Source of the DNA: an uncultured Duncaniella sp.
GTDB lineage: Bacteria; Bacteroidota; Bacteroidia; Bacteroidales; Muribaculaceae
Length of the DNA: 64,000 nucleotides
Direction: 5' to 3'
NCBI GenBank assembly: GCA_910577335.1
Contig: CAJTMJ010000005.1
Location: forward strand, 1-64,000
Shown here in pieces: positions 41,028 to 49,855 of the stretch. Under the pieces are notes generated by a model that was not told where the DNA came from, searched no databases, and saw only the letters and a program-made list of their open reading frames with translations. The translations under genes were made by a program, and so were the position numbers. The first letter of the stretch is position 1; the number at the start of each line of letters is the position of its first letter.

Positions 41028-42611
41028 ATGACACGAAAATATGATTACCTTGTAATTGGGTCAGGCATTGCCGGCATGAGCTTTGCCCTGAAAGTGGCGG
41101 GACACGGCACCGTGGCACTCGTTTGTAAGACAACTCTCGATGAAGCCAACACAGCTTTGGCTCAGGGAGGTGTGGCGTCGGTGACAAACCTTGAAGTTGA
41201 CGATTTTGACAAACATATCAAGGACACAATGATAGCCGGAGACTACCTCAGCGACCCTGCGGCAGTGGAGATGGTTGTCAAAAACGCTCCCTCACAGATA
41301 AATGAACTTATAAACTGGGGCGTCAATTTCGATAAAAAAGATGACGGGTCATTCGACCTGCACCGTGAGGGGGGACATTCGGAATTCCGCATACTTCACC
41401 ATGCCGATAACACCGGCTTTGAAATTCAGCAATCGCTTATCGAGGCGGTGAAGGCTAACAAGAATATTGATATTTACGAGCATCATTTCGCGATAGAGAT
41501 CATCACCCAGCACCATCTGGGAAAAATAGTCACCCGTCGCACCCCTGACATAACATGTTACGGGGCATACGTGCTCGACACTAAGACCGGCGTGGTTGAC
41601 ACATTCCTCTCACGCATCACCCTCATAGCTACCGGAGGTGCCGGAGCAGTATATCAGACCACCACCAATCCGCTCGTAGCCACAGGCGATGGCATCGCAA
41701 TGGTCTACCGTGCGAAAGGCACTGTTAAGGATATGGAATTTATCCAGTTCCACCCCACTGCCCTCTATCATCCCGGCGACCGTCCCTCGTTCCTTATCAC
41801 AGAGGCTATGAGAGGTTATGGGGCAGTGCTTCGCAATAAGAAAGGTGAGGAATTCATGCATAAATATGACCCCCGTCTATCTCTCGCCCCCCGCGACATA
41901 GTGGCACGAGCCATCGACTCGGAAATGAAGCTCTATGGCGACGACCATGTGTATCTCGACGTCACACACAAGGATCCGGAAGAGACCAAGAAGCATTTCC
42001 CCAACATTTATGCCAAATGCCTGTCACTCGGCATAGACATAACCAAGGATTACATACCTGTGGCTCCTGCCGCCCACTACCTTTGCGGAGGTATAAAGGT
42101 TGACACCAATGCCGAATCATCCATCAAGCGTCTTTATGCCGTTGGCGAATGTTCATGCACAGGTCTCCACGGAGGCAACCGCCTTGCTTCAAATTCGCTC
42201 ATAGAAGCTGTGGTTTATGCCGATGCCGCCGCACATCACGCCATGGACAATATATCGCACTACGATTTCCGTACCGATGTGCCGGAATGGAACGACGAAG
42301 GCACACGCCATCCTGAAGAGATGGTGCTCATAACCCAAAGCATCAAGGAGGTTAACCAGATCATGGGCACATACGTGGGCATTGTCCGCTCTAACCTTCG
42401 TCTCGACCGTGCATGGAACCGCCTTGACATCCTCTATGAGGAAACCGAGAAGCTCTTCAAATGCTCAAAAGCATCTCGTGAAATCTGCGAACTGCGAAAT
42501 ATAATAAATGTGGGATACCTTATAATGCGTCAGGCTAAGGAACGCAAGGAGTCAAGAGGATTGCATTACACTGTTGACTATCCGCCTGTGCCGCATAACG
42601 CCGAACAGTAA
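41028..42611 (+). CDS. nadB: L-aspartate oxidase (NadB)
   Basis: FAD-dependent oxidation of L-aspartate to iminoaspartate, the first step of de novo NAD synthesis; it works with NadA, which is not in this window. The 527-residue protein has the FAD-binding VIGSGIAGMSFALKVAGHG, then ALAQGGVASV, the substrate region LHREGGHSEFRILH (near 117-131), and EFIQFHPTALYHPG (near 239). The second FAD site is LYAVGECSCTGLHGGNRLASNSL (near 370), and a C-terminal helical domain follows. Length and motifs are full. The next gene, DUF4294, is 58 bases later and may be in the same transcript. Confidence 0.97.
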   Translation: MTRKYDYLVIGSGIAGMSFALKVAGHGTVALVCKTTLDEANTALAQGGVASVTNLEVDDFDKHIKDTMIAGDYLSDPAAVEMVVKNAPSQINELINWGVNFDKKDDGSFDLHREGGHSEFRILHHADNTGFEIQQSLIEAVKANKNIDIYEHHFAIEIITQHHLGKIVTRRTPDITCYGAYVLDTKTGVVDTFLSRITLIATGGAGAVYQTTTNPLVATGDGIAMVYRAKGTVKDMEFIQFHPTALYHPGDRPSFLITEAMRGYGAVLRNKKGEEFMHKYDPRLSLAPRDIVARAIDSEMKLYGDDHVYLDVTHKDPEETKKHFPNIYAKCLSLGIDITKDYIPVAPAAHYLCGGIKVDTNAESSIKRLYAVGECSCTGLHGGNRLASNSLIEAVVYADAAAHHAMDNISHYDFRTDVPEWNDEGTRHPEEMVLITQSIKEVNQIMGTYVGIVRSNLRLDRAWNRLDILYEETEKLFKCSKASREICELRNIINVGYLIMRQAKERKESRGLHYTVDYPPVPHNAEQ

Positions 42612-42669
42612 CCTCAAAACAATCCGCTGCCATACAATATTTTCACCGACTCGGTTGTTATACAATTAT

Positions 42670-43305
42670 ATGACACGACTTTACAGATATATAGTATCCT
42701 TTATCATGACTTTATGCGCCTTATGTGCGTTTGGTCAGGATATACCTATGCCGGAAGTCAAAGCCGGCGACGGGAGGATAAAACCGCTGCAAGGCTACTA
42801 TATATTCGAAGAGGACGGTGAGGACAGATTGATGCTGGTGCTTGCGGAGGTTAAGGTTTTCCCACCATTAAAGTTCAAAAACAAAAAGGAGGAGGAATTT
42901 TACTGGCGCACAGTGCGTGATGTGAAAAAGGCTTTGCCTTACGCTAAGCTTATATGCGAAACGCTAATAGAAACCTACGAGTATATCGAGACCTTCCCCA
43001 CACAGAAAGAGCGTGAAGGCCATCTGAAAAAGATGGAAGGCGCTGTTTTCGAGCAGTATAAGCCGGCATTAAAAAAATTCACGAAAGGGCAGGCTCAAAT
43101 GCTCATAAAGCTCATCAACCGCGAGACTAACCAGTCGAGCTACAATATTCTTAAAGCGTTTCTCGGTTCATTCCGCGCCGGGTTCTGGCAGACATTCGGA
43201 CGCTTCTTCGGCGTGAATCTCAAAACCACCTACAAGCCCGACAAAGATCGCAAAGATGCTATAATCGAACGCATAGCCACTAAAGTCGAGCTTGGAGAGC
43301 TATAA
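42670..43305 (+). CDS. DUF4294 secreted protein
   Basis: A 211-residue exported protein of the DUF4294 family, function unknown. From the ATG at 42670 it has a signal peptide (MTRLYRYIVSFIMTLCALCA, cleavage near FGQ). Conserved features are EEFYWRTVRDVKKALPYAKL (near 75-95), an acidic-basic helical region with the DUF4294 motif, and an amphipathic end. The frame extends upstream into nadB, which has no signal peptide there, so this start is preferred. It is likely periplasmic. Confidence 0.85.
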   Translation: MTRLYRYIVSFIMTLCALCAFGQDIPMPEVKAGDGRIKPLQGYYIFEEDGEDRLMLVLAEVKVFPPLKFKNKKEEEFYWRTVRDVKKALPYAKLICETLIETYEYIETFPTQKEREGHLKKMEGAVFEQYKPALKKFTKGQAQMLIKLINRETNQSSYNILKAFLGSFRAGFWQTFGRFFGVNLKTTYKPDKDRKDAIIERIATKVELGEL

Positions 43306-43344
43306 CACACCTATAATAATATAAAGCCGCCTAAAAATATAAAG

Positions 43345-43388
43345 CCGCCGGATTGCAACCTCTGAAGGAATACAATCCGGCGGTTTTT
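43345..43388. terminator. Bidirectional terminator between DUF4294 and ferritin genes
   Basis: An 11-bp perfect stem (CCGCCGGATTG at 43345-43355, complement at 43373-43383) is followed by TTTTT on the plus strand and by a T-rich stretch on the minus strand. It separates two convergent genes. A direct repeat of ATATAAAGCCGCC (43319-43331, 43338-43350) precedes it. Confidence 0.85.
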
Positions 43389-43410
43389 AACTTATATGCT
43401 ATATTGCTTA

Positions 43411-43926
43411 TTATTCTGCGAGAATAGAAGGAGCTGTATAGGTACGGCCACCAAGTTCCTGATCAAGCATATAGAGACCCATACCGTCATTGCCGATAAG
43501 AGTGAACTTGTCGATGAGCTGACGGCAGTTATCCTCTTCCTCAACCTGCTCAGACACAAACCATGCAAGACGATCGCGGGTTGCATAATCATGTTCTGCC
43601 TCAGCGAGAGCATAGAGATTGTTTATAAGAGAGGTCACCTTCTTTTCATGCTCGAGAGTAGCCTTGAATGCATCAAGAGGTGAAGCCCAAGAAGTGGGCA
43701 CGGCGTCGATAGCCTTAAGCTCAACTCTGCCACCACGCTGGTTGATGTAATTCATAAAGATTGTAGCATGAGCCTGTTCTTCCTGGAACTGAATTTTAAA
43801 CCAGTTAGCCACTCCGCTAAGTCCCTCTGCTTCAAAATGCATTCCCATGGCGAGATAGAGATATGCGCTCCAAAGTTCGGCATTAATTTGCCCGTTAAGA
43901 GCGTCTTGAATCTTGTTGTTTAACAT
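43411..43926 (-). CDS. ftnA: Ferritin
   Basis: Non-haem bacterial ferritin, 171 residues, which oxidises and stores iron in a 24-mer cage. The di-iron ligands are in NAELWSAYLYL (Glu near 17), QFQEEQAHATIF (Glu/His near 50 and 53), and the EVEEEDNCRQ-type segment of the C-terminal helix (near 127-130). The gene is monocistronic with its own promoter and a shared terminator downstream. Family assignment is firm; whether it is iron- or oxygen-regulated is not visible, as no Fur-like box was identified. Confidence 0.95.
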   Translation of the reverse strand: MLNNKIQDALNGQINAELWSAYLYLAMGMHFEAEGLSGVANWFKIQFQEEQAHATIFMNYINQRGGRVELKAIDAVPTSWASPLDAFKATLEHEKKVTSLINNLYALAEAEHDYATRDRLAWFVSEQVEEEDNCRQLIDKFTLIGNDGMGLYMLDQELGGRTYTAPSILAE

Positions 43927-43964
43927 GATTACTAATATTTAGTTAAAACCTATTGTTTATTTCG

Positions 43965-43995
43965 CAAAATTACTACCTTTTTATTCAATAACAAA
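43965..43995 (-). promoter_or_regulatory. Promoter of the ferritin gene
   Basis: On the minus strand TTTG (43992-43995), a 19-base spacer and TAATTTTG (43965-43972) match the consensus, 39 bases before the start codon. Confidence 0.75.
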
Positions 43996-44270
43996 ATTTT
44001 TATTGGACTTGTTTTTCATTCTCTGTAACATGCTAAAAACATTAACTTTCAACATATTAACATCTTTTAGCAATCGGGGGGGGGAATTTGGATAGTTTGT
44101 ATTACTTTTGCAAAATCAAAATACATCTACAATCCAGCCCATCCCCATGCTACCGAAATAAACACCTGATATTGTTGACTTTTTTATCATCCCCATTCAG
44201 CCAAACAACCTCTACAAATTGCCGAATAGTTTTTCGAATTAAATTGACTTTTTCGCACTGATTTAGCATA

Positions 44271-44311
44271 ATCGGGTTGTATCTTTGCAGTAAATAAGGA
44301 TACAACCCGAT
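44271..44311 (+). promoter_or_regulatory. 13-bp inverted repeat over a GH31 promoter box
   Basis: ATCGGGTTGTATC (44271-44283) and its exact complement (44299-44311) flank 15 bases; the -7 box TATCTTTG (44280-44287) straddles the left arm's inner end. This is the layout of a dyad operator for a repressor or activator, although a DNA or RNA hairpin role is possible. Confidence 0.6.
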
Positions 44312-44418
44312 ATTTTATCCCTACAAATATCATTTAATCACCCTTATATTTACATTTCATCTTTCATGTAAATAATAAAAAAAGTACTTTTGCATATAAT
44401 CTAAACCACACTCAGATT

Positions 44419-44454
44419 AGTCCGATCCCCCCGATCAGTCCGATTAATCCGATA
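44419..44454 (+). repeat. Four-unit 9-bp tandem array before GH31
   Basis: Four tandem units: AGTCCGATC, CCCCCGATC, AGTCCGATT, AATCCGATA. The array ends 22 bases before the GH31 start codon, so it lies in the 5' leader of any of the three candidate promoters. Confidence 0.8.
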
Positions 44455-44476
44455 AAAAAATAATCCCAATCATAGC

Positions 44477-46804
44477 ATGAAAACAAAATTCTTAACCGCA
44501 TTAGCCACCATGGCTTTAGGATGCGTCTTCTCGCAATCCATCGAGGCACAGCTGCGCACTAACGGAGGTGTGCAATACCTCCTGTCGCAGTCAAAGGATA
44601 TGAGTCAGGATTTTTCCGACCTCAGCAATCATTATTTCTTTGCCGACAGTCTGGTATCGCTCGATCCGGCTACCGGAACCGCCACCGTGAAATGGGTGCG
44701 CCGACAGTTGATGCCGCGTCAGGCTTTCAACGCCAACACCTATCTCCACCAGCCGCTCACTGCCCTCGACTTCCCCAACACCGCCTACGACAACGACCCG
44801 GAACTGCGCATGAGCATTGACCCCGTTAACGACCGCACATTGCGCATCAGGATGTACACCTCTCCGGTCATACCCAAAGAGCTTGAGGATGACCCTATGC
44901 TTGTCGGCACGCCGGCTGTTGACCGCAACGCATGGAAAGTAAGCGAGACAAAGGACGCCGTGATATATACCTCAGCCAACGGTTCATTGGAAATAAAGCG
45001 TCACCCATGGCGACTCGTGCTCAAAGATGCCAACGGCAAGGTGATGACTCAGAGCCGTGTGTGGAGCGACAACGACTCAACGCAGGTTAAGGTTGCCCCA
45101 TTCAGCTTCATAAAGCGTGGCTCGGACAACTCCCGCTCAATCAATCCCGTGTTCTCCTTAATGCCGGGTGAGCGCATATACGGCTGCGGCGAAAGCGCAA
45201 CACCGCTCAACAAGGCGGGACAGAAGGTCAATCTATTCGTGACCGACCCGCAGGGTCCCGAGACCCCCGACATGTACAAGCCGATACCCTTCTTCATGTC
45301 CAACCGAGGTTACGGAATGTTCATGCACACATCGGCCCCTGTGACTTGCGACTTCGGCGCAAGCTATGTCGGTGCCACCAAACTGTTTATGGCTGATGAA
45401 GTTATGGATATATTCCTCTTCCTCGGCGACCCCAAGGAAGTGCTTGGCGAATACACAGCTCTTGTAGGTCGTCCCGAAATGCCGCCGTTATGGTCGTTCG
45501 GCACATGGATGAGCCGTATCACCTATTTCAGCGAATCTGAAGGACGAGAAGTGGCTCAGAAATTGCGTGAAAATAAAATCCCATCGGATGTGATACATTT
45601 CGACACGGGATGGTTTGGCGTTGACTGGCAATGCGACTACGCATTCGCAGCCGACCGCTTCGACAATCCCGAAAAGATGCTTGCCGACCTTAAGGATCAG
45701 GGCTTCCGCACTTGCCTGTGGCAATTACCATACTTTACACCTAAAAATAAATTCTTCCCCGAACTGGTGGAACGTGGCATGTATGTGCGTAACGGCAGAG
45801 GCGAGCTGCCCTACGAGGATGTCGTGCTCGACTTCACCAATCCGGAGACAGTAAGCTGGTACCAAGGCAAACTCGGCAACCTCATCAGCCAAGGTGTGGG
45901 TGCCATCAAGGTTGATTTTGGCGAAGGCGCACCACTTGACGCTATATATGCCAACGGTCGCAGCGGTCTGTATGAACACAACCTCTACCCTGTGCGCTAC
46001 AACCGTGCCGTGGCTGAAATCACCAAGAAACTTCATGGCGAAAACATCATCTGGGCACGTTCGGCATGGGCTGGTTCACAGCGCTATCCTCTCCATTGGG
46101 GCGGTGACGCTGCTACTACCAACGCCGGTTTCCTCGGCACTATCCGTGCCGGTCTGTCGCTCGGTCTCAGCGGATTCTGTTTCTGGTCAAACGACATTGG
46201 CGGTTTCGTGACTGACTCCCCCGAAAATCTATATCGCCGCTGGCTCCCCTACGGCTTCCTGACCTCTCACAGCCGTGTTCACGGTGCTCCCCCAACCGAG
46301 CCTTGGCACTACGGAAAGGAATTCACCGACTATTTCCGCAAATGCGCCGAGCTTAAATACAAACTCATGCCCTACGTTTATGCACAAGCCACAAAATGCA
46401 CCCGTCACGGACTACCGATGATGCGCGCACTCCTCGTGGAATTCCCCGATGATCCCGGTGCATGGATGGTAGACGACCAGTATATGTTTGGTGAGTCAAT
46501 GCTTGTTGCCCCGATGCTTGAAGATGGCAATTCCCGTGACGTATATCTCCCCGGAAAAGACAAATGGATTGACTATCAGACCGGCAAAACATATTCACCC
46601 GGCTGGAACCATATCGAAACTGCCGAACTACCCATCGTCATAATGGTTAAGGACGGCACTGCGCTTCCGCATATTCCCGTCGCTCAGTCAACCGACAAAC
46701 TCGACTGGAGCAAGGTCCACTGGAAAAAATATCTTGCCGACAAGAAAAAAGCCCGTGGCACACTCTGCATCCCCGGCTCCGACCTCAAGGAAGTCGAAAT
46801 CTAA
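44477..46804 (+). CDS. Secreted GH31 alpha-glycosidase
   Basis: Exported family 31 enzyme, alpha-glucosidase or alpha-xylosidase (YicI-like). The 775-residue protein has a signal peptide (about 1-25), an N-terminal beta-sandwich and a (beta/alpha)8 barrel. It carries the nucleophile motif GAIKVDFGEGAPLDA (Asp near 482) and WARSAWAGSQRYPLHWGGD, whose final Asp (near 542) is the general acid. FWSNDIGGF follows, then C-terminal beta domains. The IKVDFGEG form and the LWQLPYF segment resemble alpha-xylosidases more than starch enzymes, but the substrate needs assay. It is monocistronic and has an unusually elaborate upstream region. Confidence 0.93.
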   Translation: MKTKFLTALATMALGCVFSQSIEAQLRTNGGVQYLLSQSKDMSQDFSDLSNHYFFADSLVSLDPATGTATVKWVRRQLMPRQAFNANTYLHQPLTALDFPNTAYDNDPELRMSIDPVNDRTLRIRMYTSPVIPKELEDDPMLVGTPAVDRNAWKVSETKDAVIYTSANGSLEIKRHPWRLVLKDANGKVMTQSRVWSDNDSTQVKVAPFSFIKRGSDNSRSINPVFSLMPGERIYGCGESATPLNKAGQKVNLFVTDPQGPETPDMYKPIPFFMSNRGYGMFMHTSAPVTCDFGASYVGATKLFMADEVMDIFLFLGDPKEVLGEYTALVGRPEMPPLWSFGTWMSRITYFSESEGREVAQKLRENKIPSDVIHFDTGWFGVDWQCDYAFAADRFDNPEKMLADLKDQGFRTCLWQLPYFTPKNKFFPELVERGMYVRNGRGELPYEDVVLDFTNPETVSWYQGKLGNLISQGVGAIKVDFGEGAPLDAIYANGRSGLYEHNLYPVRYNRAVAEITKKLHGENIIWARSAWAGSQRYPLHWGGDAATTNAGFLGTIRAGLSLGLSGFCFWSNDIGGFVTDSPENLYRRWLPYGFLTSHSRVHGAPPTEPWHYGKEFTDYFRKCAELKYKLMPYVYAQATKCTRHGLPMMRALLVEFPDDPGAWMVDDQYMFGESMLVAPMLEDGNSRDVYLPGKDKWIDYQTGKTYSPGWNHIETAELPIVIMVKDGTALPHIPVAQSTDKLDWSKVHWKKYLADKKKARGTLCIPGSDLKEVEI

Positions 46805-46827
46805 CGAATTTTCACCTACGTAATAAT

Positions 46828-46856
46828 AAAAGGGACACGAAAAACGTGCCCCTTTT
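46828..46856. terminator. Bidirectional terminator between GH31 and serine dehydratase
   Basis: AAAAGGGACACG (46828-46839) and CGTGCCCCTTTT (46845-46856) pair at 11 of 12 positions around a 5-A loop. It is followed by TATTTTATTT on the plus strand and preceded by A-rich sequence, so it works in both directions for the convergent genes. Confidence 0.9.
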
Positions 46857-46888
46857 ATTTTATTTGTATTATGTCTTATTTGCAATCG

Positions 46889-48085
46889 TTACTTTATCGC
46901 AGCCAAGCCGCCCTGAGCGGTTTCTTTATAGATGGACGGCAGGTCATGTCCTGTCTGTTTCATCACCTCCACTATCCGGTCAAACGACACAGAGTGGCGT
47001 CCGTCAGAGAATGAGGCATAAAGATTACTGTCAAGCGCACGTGCGGCAGCGTATGCGTTGCGTTCGATACACGGTATCTGCACCAAACCACACACAGGGT
47101 CACAGGTCAACCCGAGGTGATGTTCAAGTCCCATCTCAGCCGAATACTCTATTTGAGCCGGAGTGCCGCCAAACAACTGTGATGCCGCAGCAGCAGCCAT
47201 TGCGCAAGCCACGCCAACCTCACCCTGACACCCGACTTCAGCACCCGACACGGAAGCGTTGTGTTTCACCACACTGCCGAATAGACCTGCTGTCGCAAGC
47301 GCACGCAGTATTCGTTTATCCGAGAACCCTTTGGAAGTCGAAAGATGATATAGCACAGCCGGCAACACACCGCATGAGCCACATGTCGGAGCAGTGACTA
47401 TCTTGCCACCCGAAGCATTCTCCTCGCTGACGGCAAGAGCGTATGCATACACCAGTCCTCTGCTTCGAAGCGAATCATTATGCCCGGCAGCATGAAGATA
47501 ATACGACACGGCTTTACGTCTTACGCCCAAACCTCCGGGGAGGACACCCTCGGCATCTATGCCACGTTCCACCGCCTCACGCATAACCTGCCATACTTCA
47601 CGCAGATAATCCCAGACATCGCTGTTCTCCTTCATATCCACATATTCCCAGAAACTCCGTCCGGAAGTCTCCGCCCATTCAAGTATGTCAGAGATTTTAG
47701 ACATGTCATAGACCATCTCCTTCGGGCGGCGTTCCTCACCTTCATGAAGAATATCACCTCCACCGATGGAGTAAACTATGTCACACCCTATCTCATTGCG
47801 GTCAGCGTCAAGCGCACGGAACTTCATCCCGTTCGGATGGAACGGCAGAAATATCTCAGGCTCCCATACTATAGAAGTAGGCGCTATCGGATTCAGAGCG
47901 TCAAGTATAGCCACATCAGTCATGTGCCCCTTGCCGGTTCCCGCCAATGAGCCATACAAAGTAACTTCAAACGTCGAAGCCCCGCGATACTTATCGCCAA
48001 ACTCCTGCGCAGCCTTCAGCGGTCCCATAGTATGACTGCTCGACGGACCATGACCTATCTTATATAACTGCTTAATCGATTCCAT
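46889..48085 (-). CDS. sdaA: L-serine ammonia-lyase (iron-sulfur type)
   Basis: Deaminates L-serine to pyruvate and ammonia with a [4Fe-4S] cluster, in the cytoplasm. The 398-residue single-chain form has the beta domain first (IGHGPSSSHTMGPL at residue 10; YGSLAGTGKGHMTD) and the alpha domain after about 170. Cluster and active-site cysteines are visible in APTCGSCGVLPAV, VGCQGEVGVACAMAAAA and LTCDPVCGLVQIPCIERN. The start codon is followed upstream by a repeat-rich region, not by a clear promoter. Confidence 0.95.
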   Translation of the reverse strand: MESIKQLYKIGHGPSSSHTMGPLKAAQEFGDKYRGASTFEVTLYGSLAGTGKGHMTDVAILDALNPIAPTSIVWEPEIFLPFHPNGMKFRALDADRNEIGCDIVYSIGGGDILHEGEERRPKEMVYDMSKISDILEWAETSGRSFWEYVDMKENSDVWDYLREVWQVMREAVERGIDAEGVLPGGLGVRRKAVSYYLHAAGHNDSLRSRGLVYAYALAVSEENASGGKIVTAPTCGSCGVLPAVLYHLSTSKGFSDKRILRALATAGLFGSVVKHNASVSGAEVGCQGEVGVACAMAAAAASQLFGGTPAQIEYSAEMGLEHHLGLTCDPVCGLVQIPCIERNAYAAARALDSNLYASFSDGRHSVSFDRIVEVMKQTGHDLPSIYKETAQGGLAAIK

Positions 48086-48240
48086 CAGTTCAATTGAAAA
48101 TTGACAATGGACAATTTATCCAATGGAAAATTGACAATGGACAATTGACAATTATCGCCTGTCAATTGTCCATTATCTATAAATTGTCACCTGTCAATGA
48201 TTAATTGTTAATTATAGTAGTAATTGCTAATTGTCAATTG
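48086..48240. repeat. AT-rich repeat region between gpmI and sdaA
   Basis: This 155-bp gap contains a 21-bp direct repeat (GAAAATTGACAATGGACAAT T at 48096-48116 and 48126-48146, period 30), inverted relatives of it (CAATTGTCCATTATC), and variants of the 7-bp unit AATTGTC up to the gpmI stop codon. It probably carries the sdaA leader, although no -7 box was found. Confidence 0.7.
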
Positions 48241-48247
48241 TCAATTG
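48229..48247. repeat. AATTGTC repeat at the gpmI 3' end
   Basis: Two full AATTGTC units and AATTG (48229-48247). The gpmI TGA (48241-48243, minus strand) lies in it, as the mazG stop does in the array at 9854. Confidence 0.75.
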
Positions 48248-49755
48248 ATAAGAGCGTGCCCCGTCATTTCCTTCGGCTGGAGCAAGCCCATTATCTTCAG
48301 CATAGTGGGAGCCACATCCGCAAGCTTACCATTCTCAACCTTGGCATCCTTACGCTCAGTAACATAGATACAAGGCACGGGATTGAGTGAATGTGCGGTG
48401 TTGGGGGTTCCATCAGCGTTGACAGCATTATCGGCATTACCATGGTCAGCGATAATGATAACCTCGTAATCAGCCTTCTTGGCAGCCTCAACGGTATCCT
48501 TGACACACTCGTCAACAGCCTTCACAGCCTTTTCGATTGCCTCGTATACACCTGTATGACCTACCATGTCACCATTAGCGTAATTAACCACGATGAAATC
48601 ATATTTTTCCTCAGCGATAGCCTTGACAAGCTGATCCTTAACCTCGTAAGCGCTCATTTCAGGCTTAAGATCGTAGGTAGCAACCTTAGGTGAAGCTACA
48701 AGGATTCTCTCCTCACCTTCGTAGGGAGCTTCACGACCACCGTTAAAGAAGAAAGTGACATGAGCGTACTTCTCAGTCTCGGCAATATGGAGCTGCTTCT
48801 TATTGAGTGACGAAAGGTACTCTCCAAGAGTGTTTTCAACATTTTCTTTGGGGAAGAGAATGTGCACACCGGTGAAAGATGCATCGTAAGGAGTCATACA
48901 ATAATACTGCAGATTGGGTATTGTGGTCATACCTGCTTCGGGGATGTCATGCTGGGTAAGAGCGATGGTCAACTCCTTGGCACGGTCGTTGCGGTAATTA
49001 AAGAAGATCACTGCGTCACCCTCCTTGATAGTACCGTCAACATTGGAATTGTTTATCGGCTTGATAAATTCGTCGGTCACATCCTCGTCATAGCTTTCCT
49101 GAACAGCCTTGACCATATCGGTAGCCTGCTTACCTTCACCCTTGACGAGAAGATCGTAAGCCACTTTCACACGTTCCCAACGTTTGTCACGGTCCATGGC
49201 GTAATAACGACCAATGATCGAAGCGACAACTCCGGTTGACTGCTTGCAGTGGTTTTCAATCTCTTCGATGAAGCCCTTACCACTGCGGGGGTCAGTGTCA
49301 CGGCCATCCATGAAGCAGTGGATGTATACTTTTTCAAGTCCGTAGTGCTTTGCGATGTCGCAAAGTGCGAACAGGTGATCGAGTGAAGAGTGAACGCCAC
49401 CATTGCTGGTAAGACCCATGAAATGCATAGCCTTGCCGTTATCACGAGCGTAAGTGAAGGCGCTGACAATCTCAGGATTTTCAAGGATTGAACCATCCTT
49501 GCAAGCCTTGTTGATCTTCACGAGGTCCTGATACAACACACGTCCTGCGCCGATATTGAGGTGACCCACCTCCGAGTTACCCATCTGACCGTCAGGCAAA
49601 CCTACATTTTCGCCTGATGCCTGAAGCTGGCTGTGGGGATATGTTTCCATAAGATAATCCCAGTAGGGAGTGGGAGTGGAGAATATCACGTCACTTTTTG
49701 AGTGATTACCGATTCCCCATCCGTCAAGAATCATTAACAATGCTTTTTTAGCCAT
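48241..49755 (-). CDS. gpmI: Cofactor-independent phosphoglycerate mutase (GpmI)
   Basis: Interconverts 3- and 2-phosphoglycerate in glycolysis and gluconeogenesis with two metal ions. The 504-residue protein starts MAKKALLMILDGWGIG, and the phosphorylated serine is in GQMGNSEVGHLNIGAG (near 62). FMDGRDTDPRSG, YYAMDRD, FFNYRNDRAKE (near 265) and IIADHGNADN (near 435) supply the metal and substrate residues. The frame continues 14 codons upstream to 49797, but the family N-terminus fixes the start at 49755. A TACCTTTG box on the minus strand (49795-49802) precedes it. The stop codon is inside the 7-bp repeat. Confidence 0.97.
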   Translation of the reverse strand: MAKKALLMILDGWGIGNHSKSDVIFSTPTPYWDYLMETYPHSQLQASGENVGLPDGQMGNSEVGHLNIGAGRVLYQDLVKINKACKDGSILENPEIVSAFTYARDNGKAMHFMGLTSNGGVHSSLDHLFALCDIAKHYGLEKVYIHCFMDGRDTDPRSGKGFIEEIENHCKQSTGVVASIIGRYYAMDRDKRWERVKVAYDLLVKGEGKQATDMVKAVQESYDEDVTDEFIKPINNSNVDGTIKEGDAVIFFNYRNDRAKELTIALTQHDIPEAGMTTIPNLQYYCMTPYDASFTGVHILFPKENVENTLGEYLSSLNKKQLHIAETEKYAHVTFFFNGGREAPYEGEERILVASPKVATYDLKPEMSAYEVKDQLVKAIAEEKYDFIVVNYANGDMVGHTGVYEAIEKAVKAVDECVKDTVEAAKKADYEVIIIADHGNADNAVNADGTPNTAHSLNPVPCIYVTERKDAKVENGKLADVAPTMLKIMGLLQPKEMTGHALIN

Positions 49756-49794
49756 GATGTTATTGGAATTTTTATAAGTTTTATTTCTTGGGTG

Positions 49795-49802
49795 CAAAGG
49801 TA
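49795..49802 (-). promoter_or_regulatory. -7 promoter box of gpmI
   Basis: TACCTTTG on the minus strand, 39 bases before the gpmI ATG. The nearest TTTG upstream is 23 bases away, slightly longer than the usual spacer. Confidence 0.55.
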
Positions 49803-49855
49803 CGAAAAACTATTTAAACTGCGTTCAAAATATAGCATTAGCAATGCCATATATG

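Larger units (their letters stand above)
43927..44476. promoter_or_regulatory. 550-bp regulatory region between ferritin and GH31
   Basis: This gene-free stretch holds the ferritin promoter (43965-43995), a 9-G tract (44076-44084), three -7 boxes pointing to GH31 (TACTTTTG 44103-44110, TATCTTTG 44280-44287, TACTTTTG 44395-44402), and a 13-bp inverted repeat over the second. A 9-bp tandem array lies directly before the GH31 start. No ORF with a plausible start or tRNA was seen. Confidence 0.7.

Noticed and set aside
42574..42669. Upstream start for the DUF4294 protein inside nadB
   Set aside because: The extension lacks family similarity and would bury the signal peptide; the ATG at 42670 fits better.
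43927..44476. A tRNA or small RNA gene before GH31
   Set aside because: No cloverleaf or T-loop sequence was visible; the hairpin there is better explained as a dyad over a promoter box.
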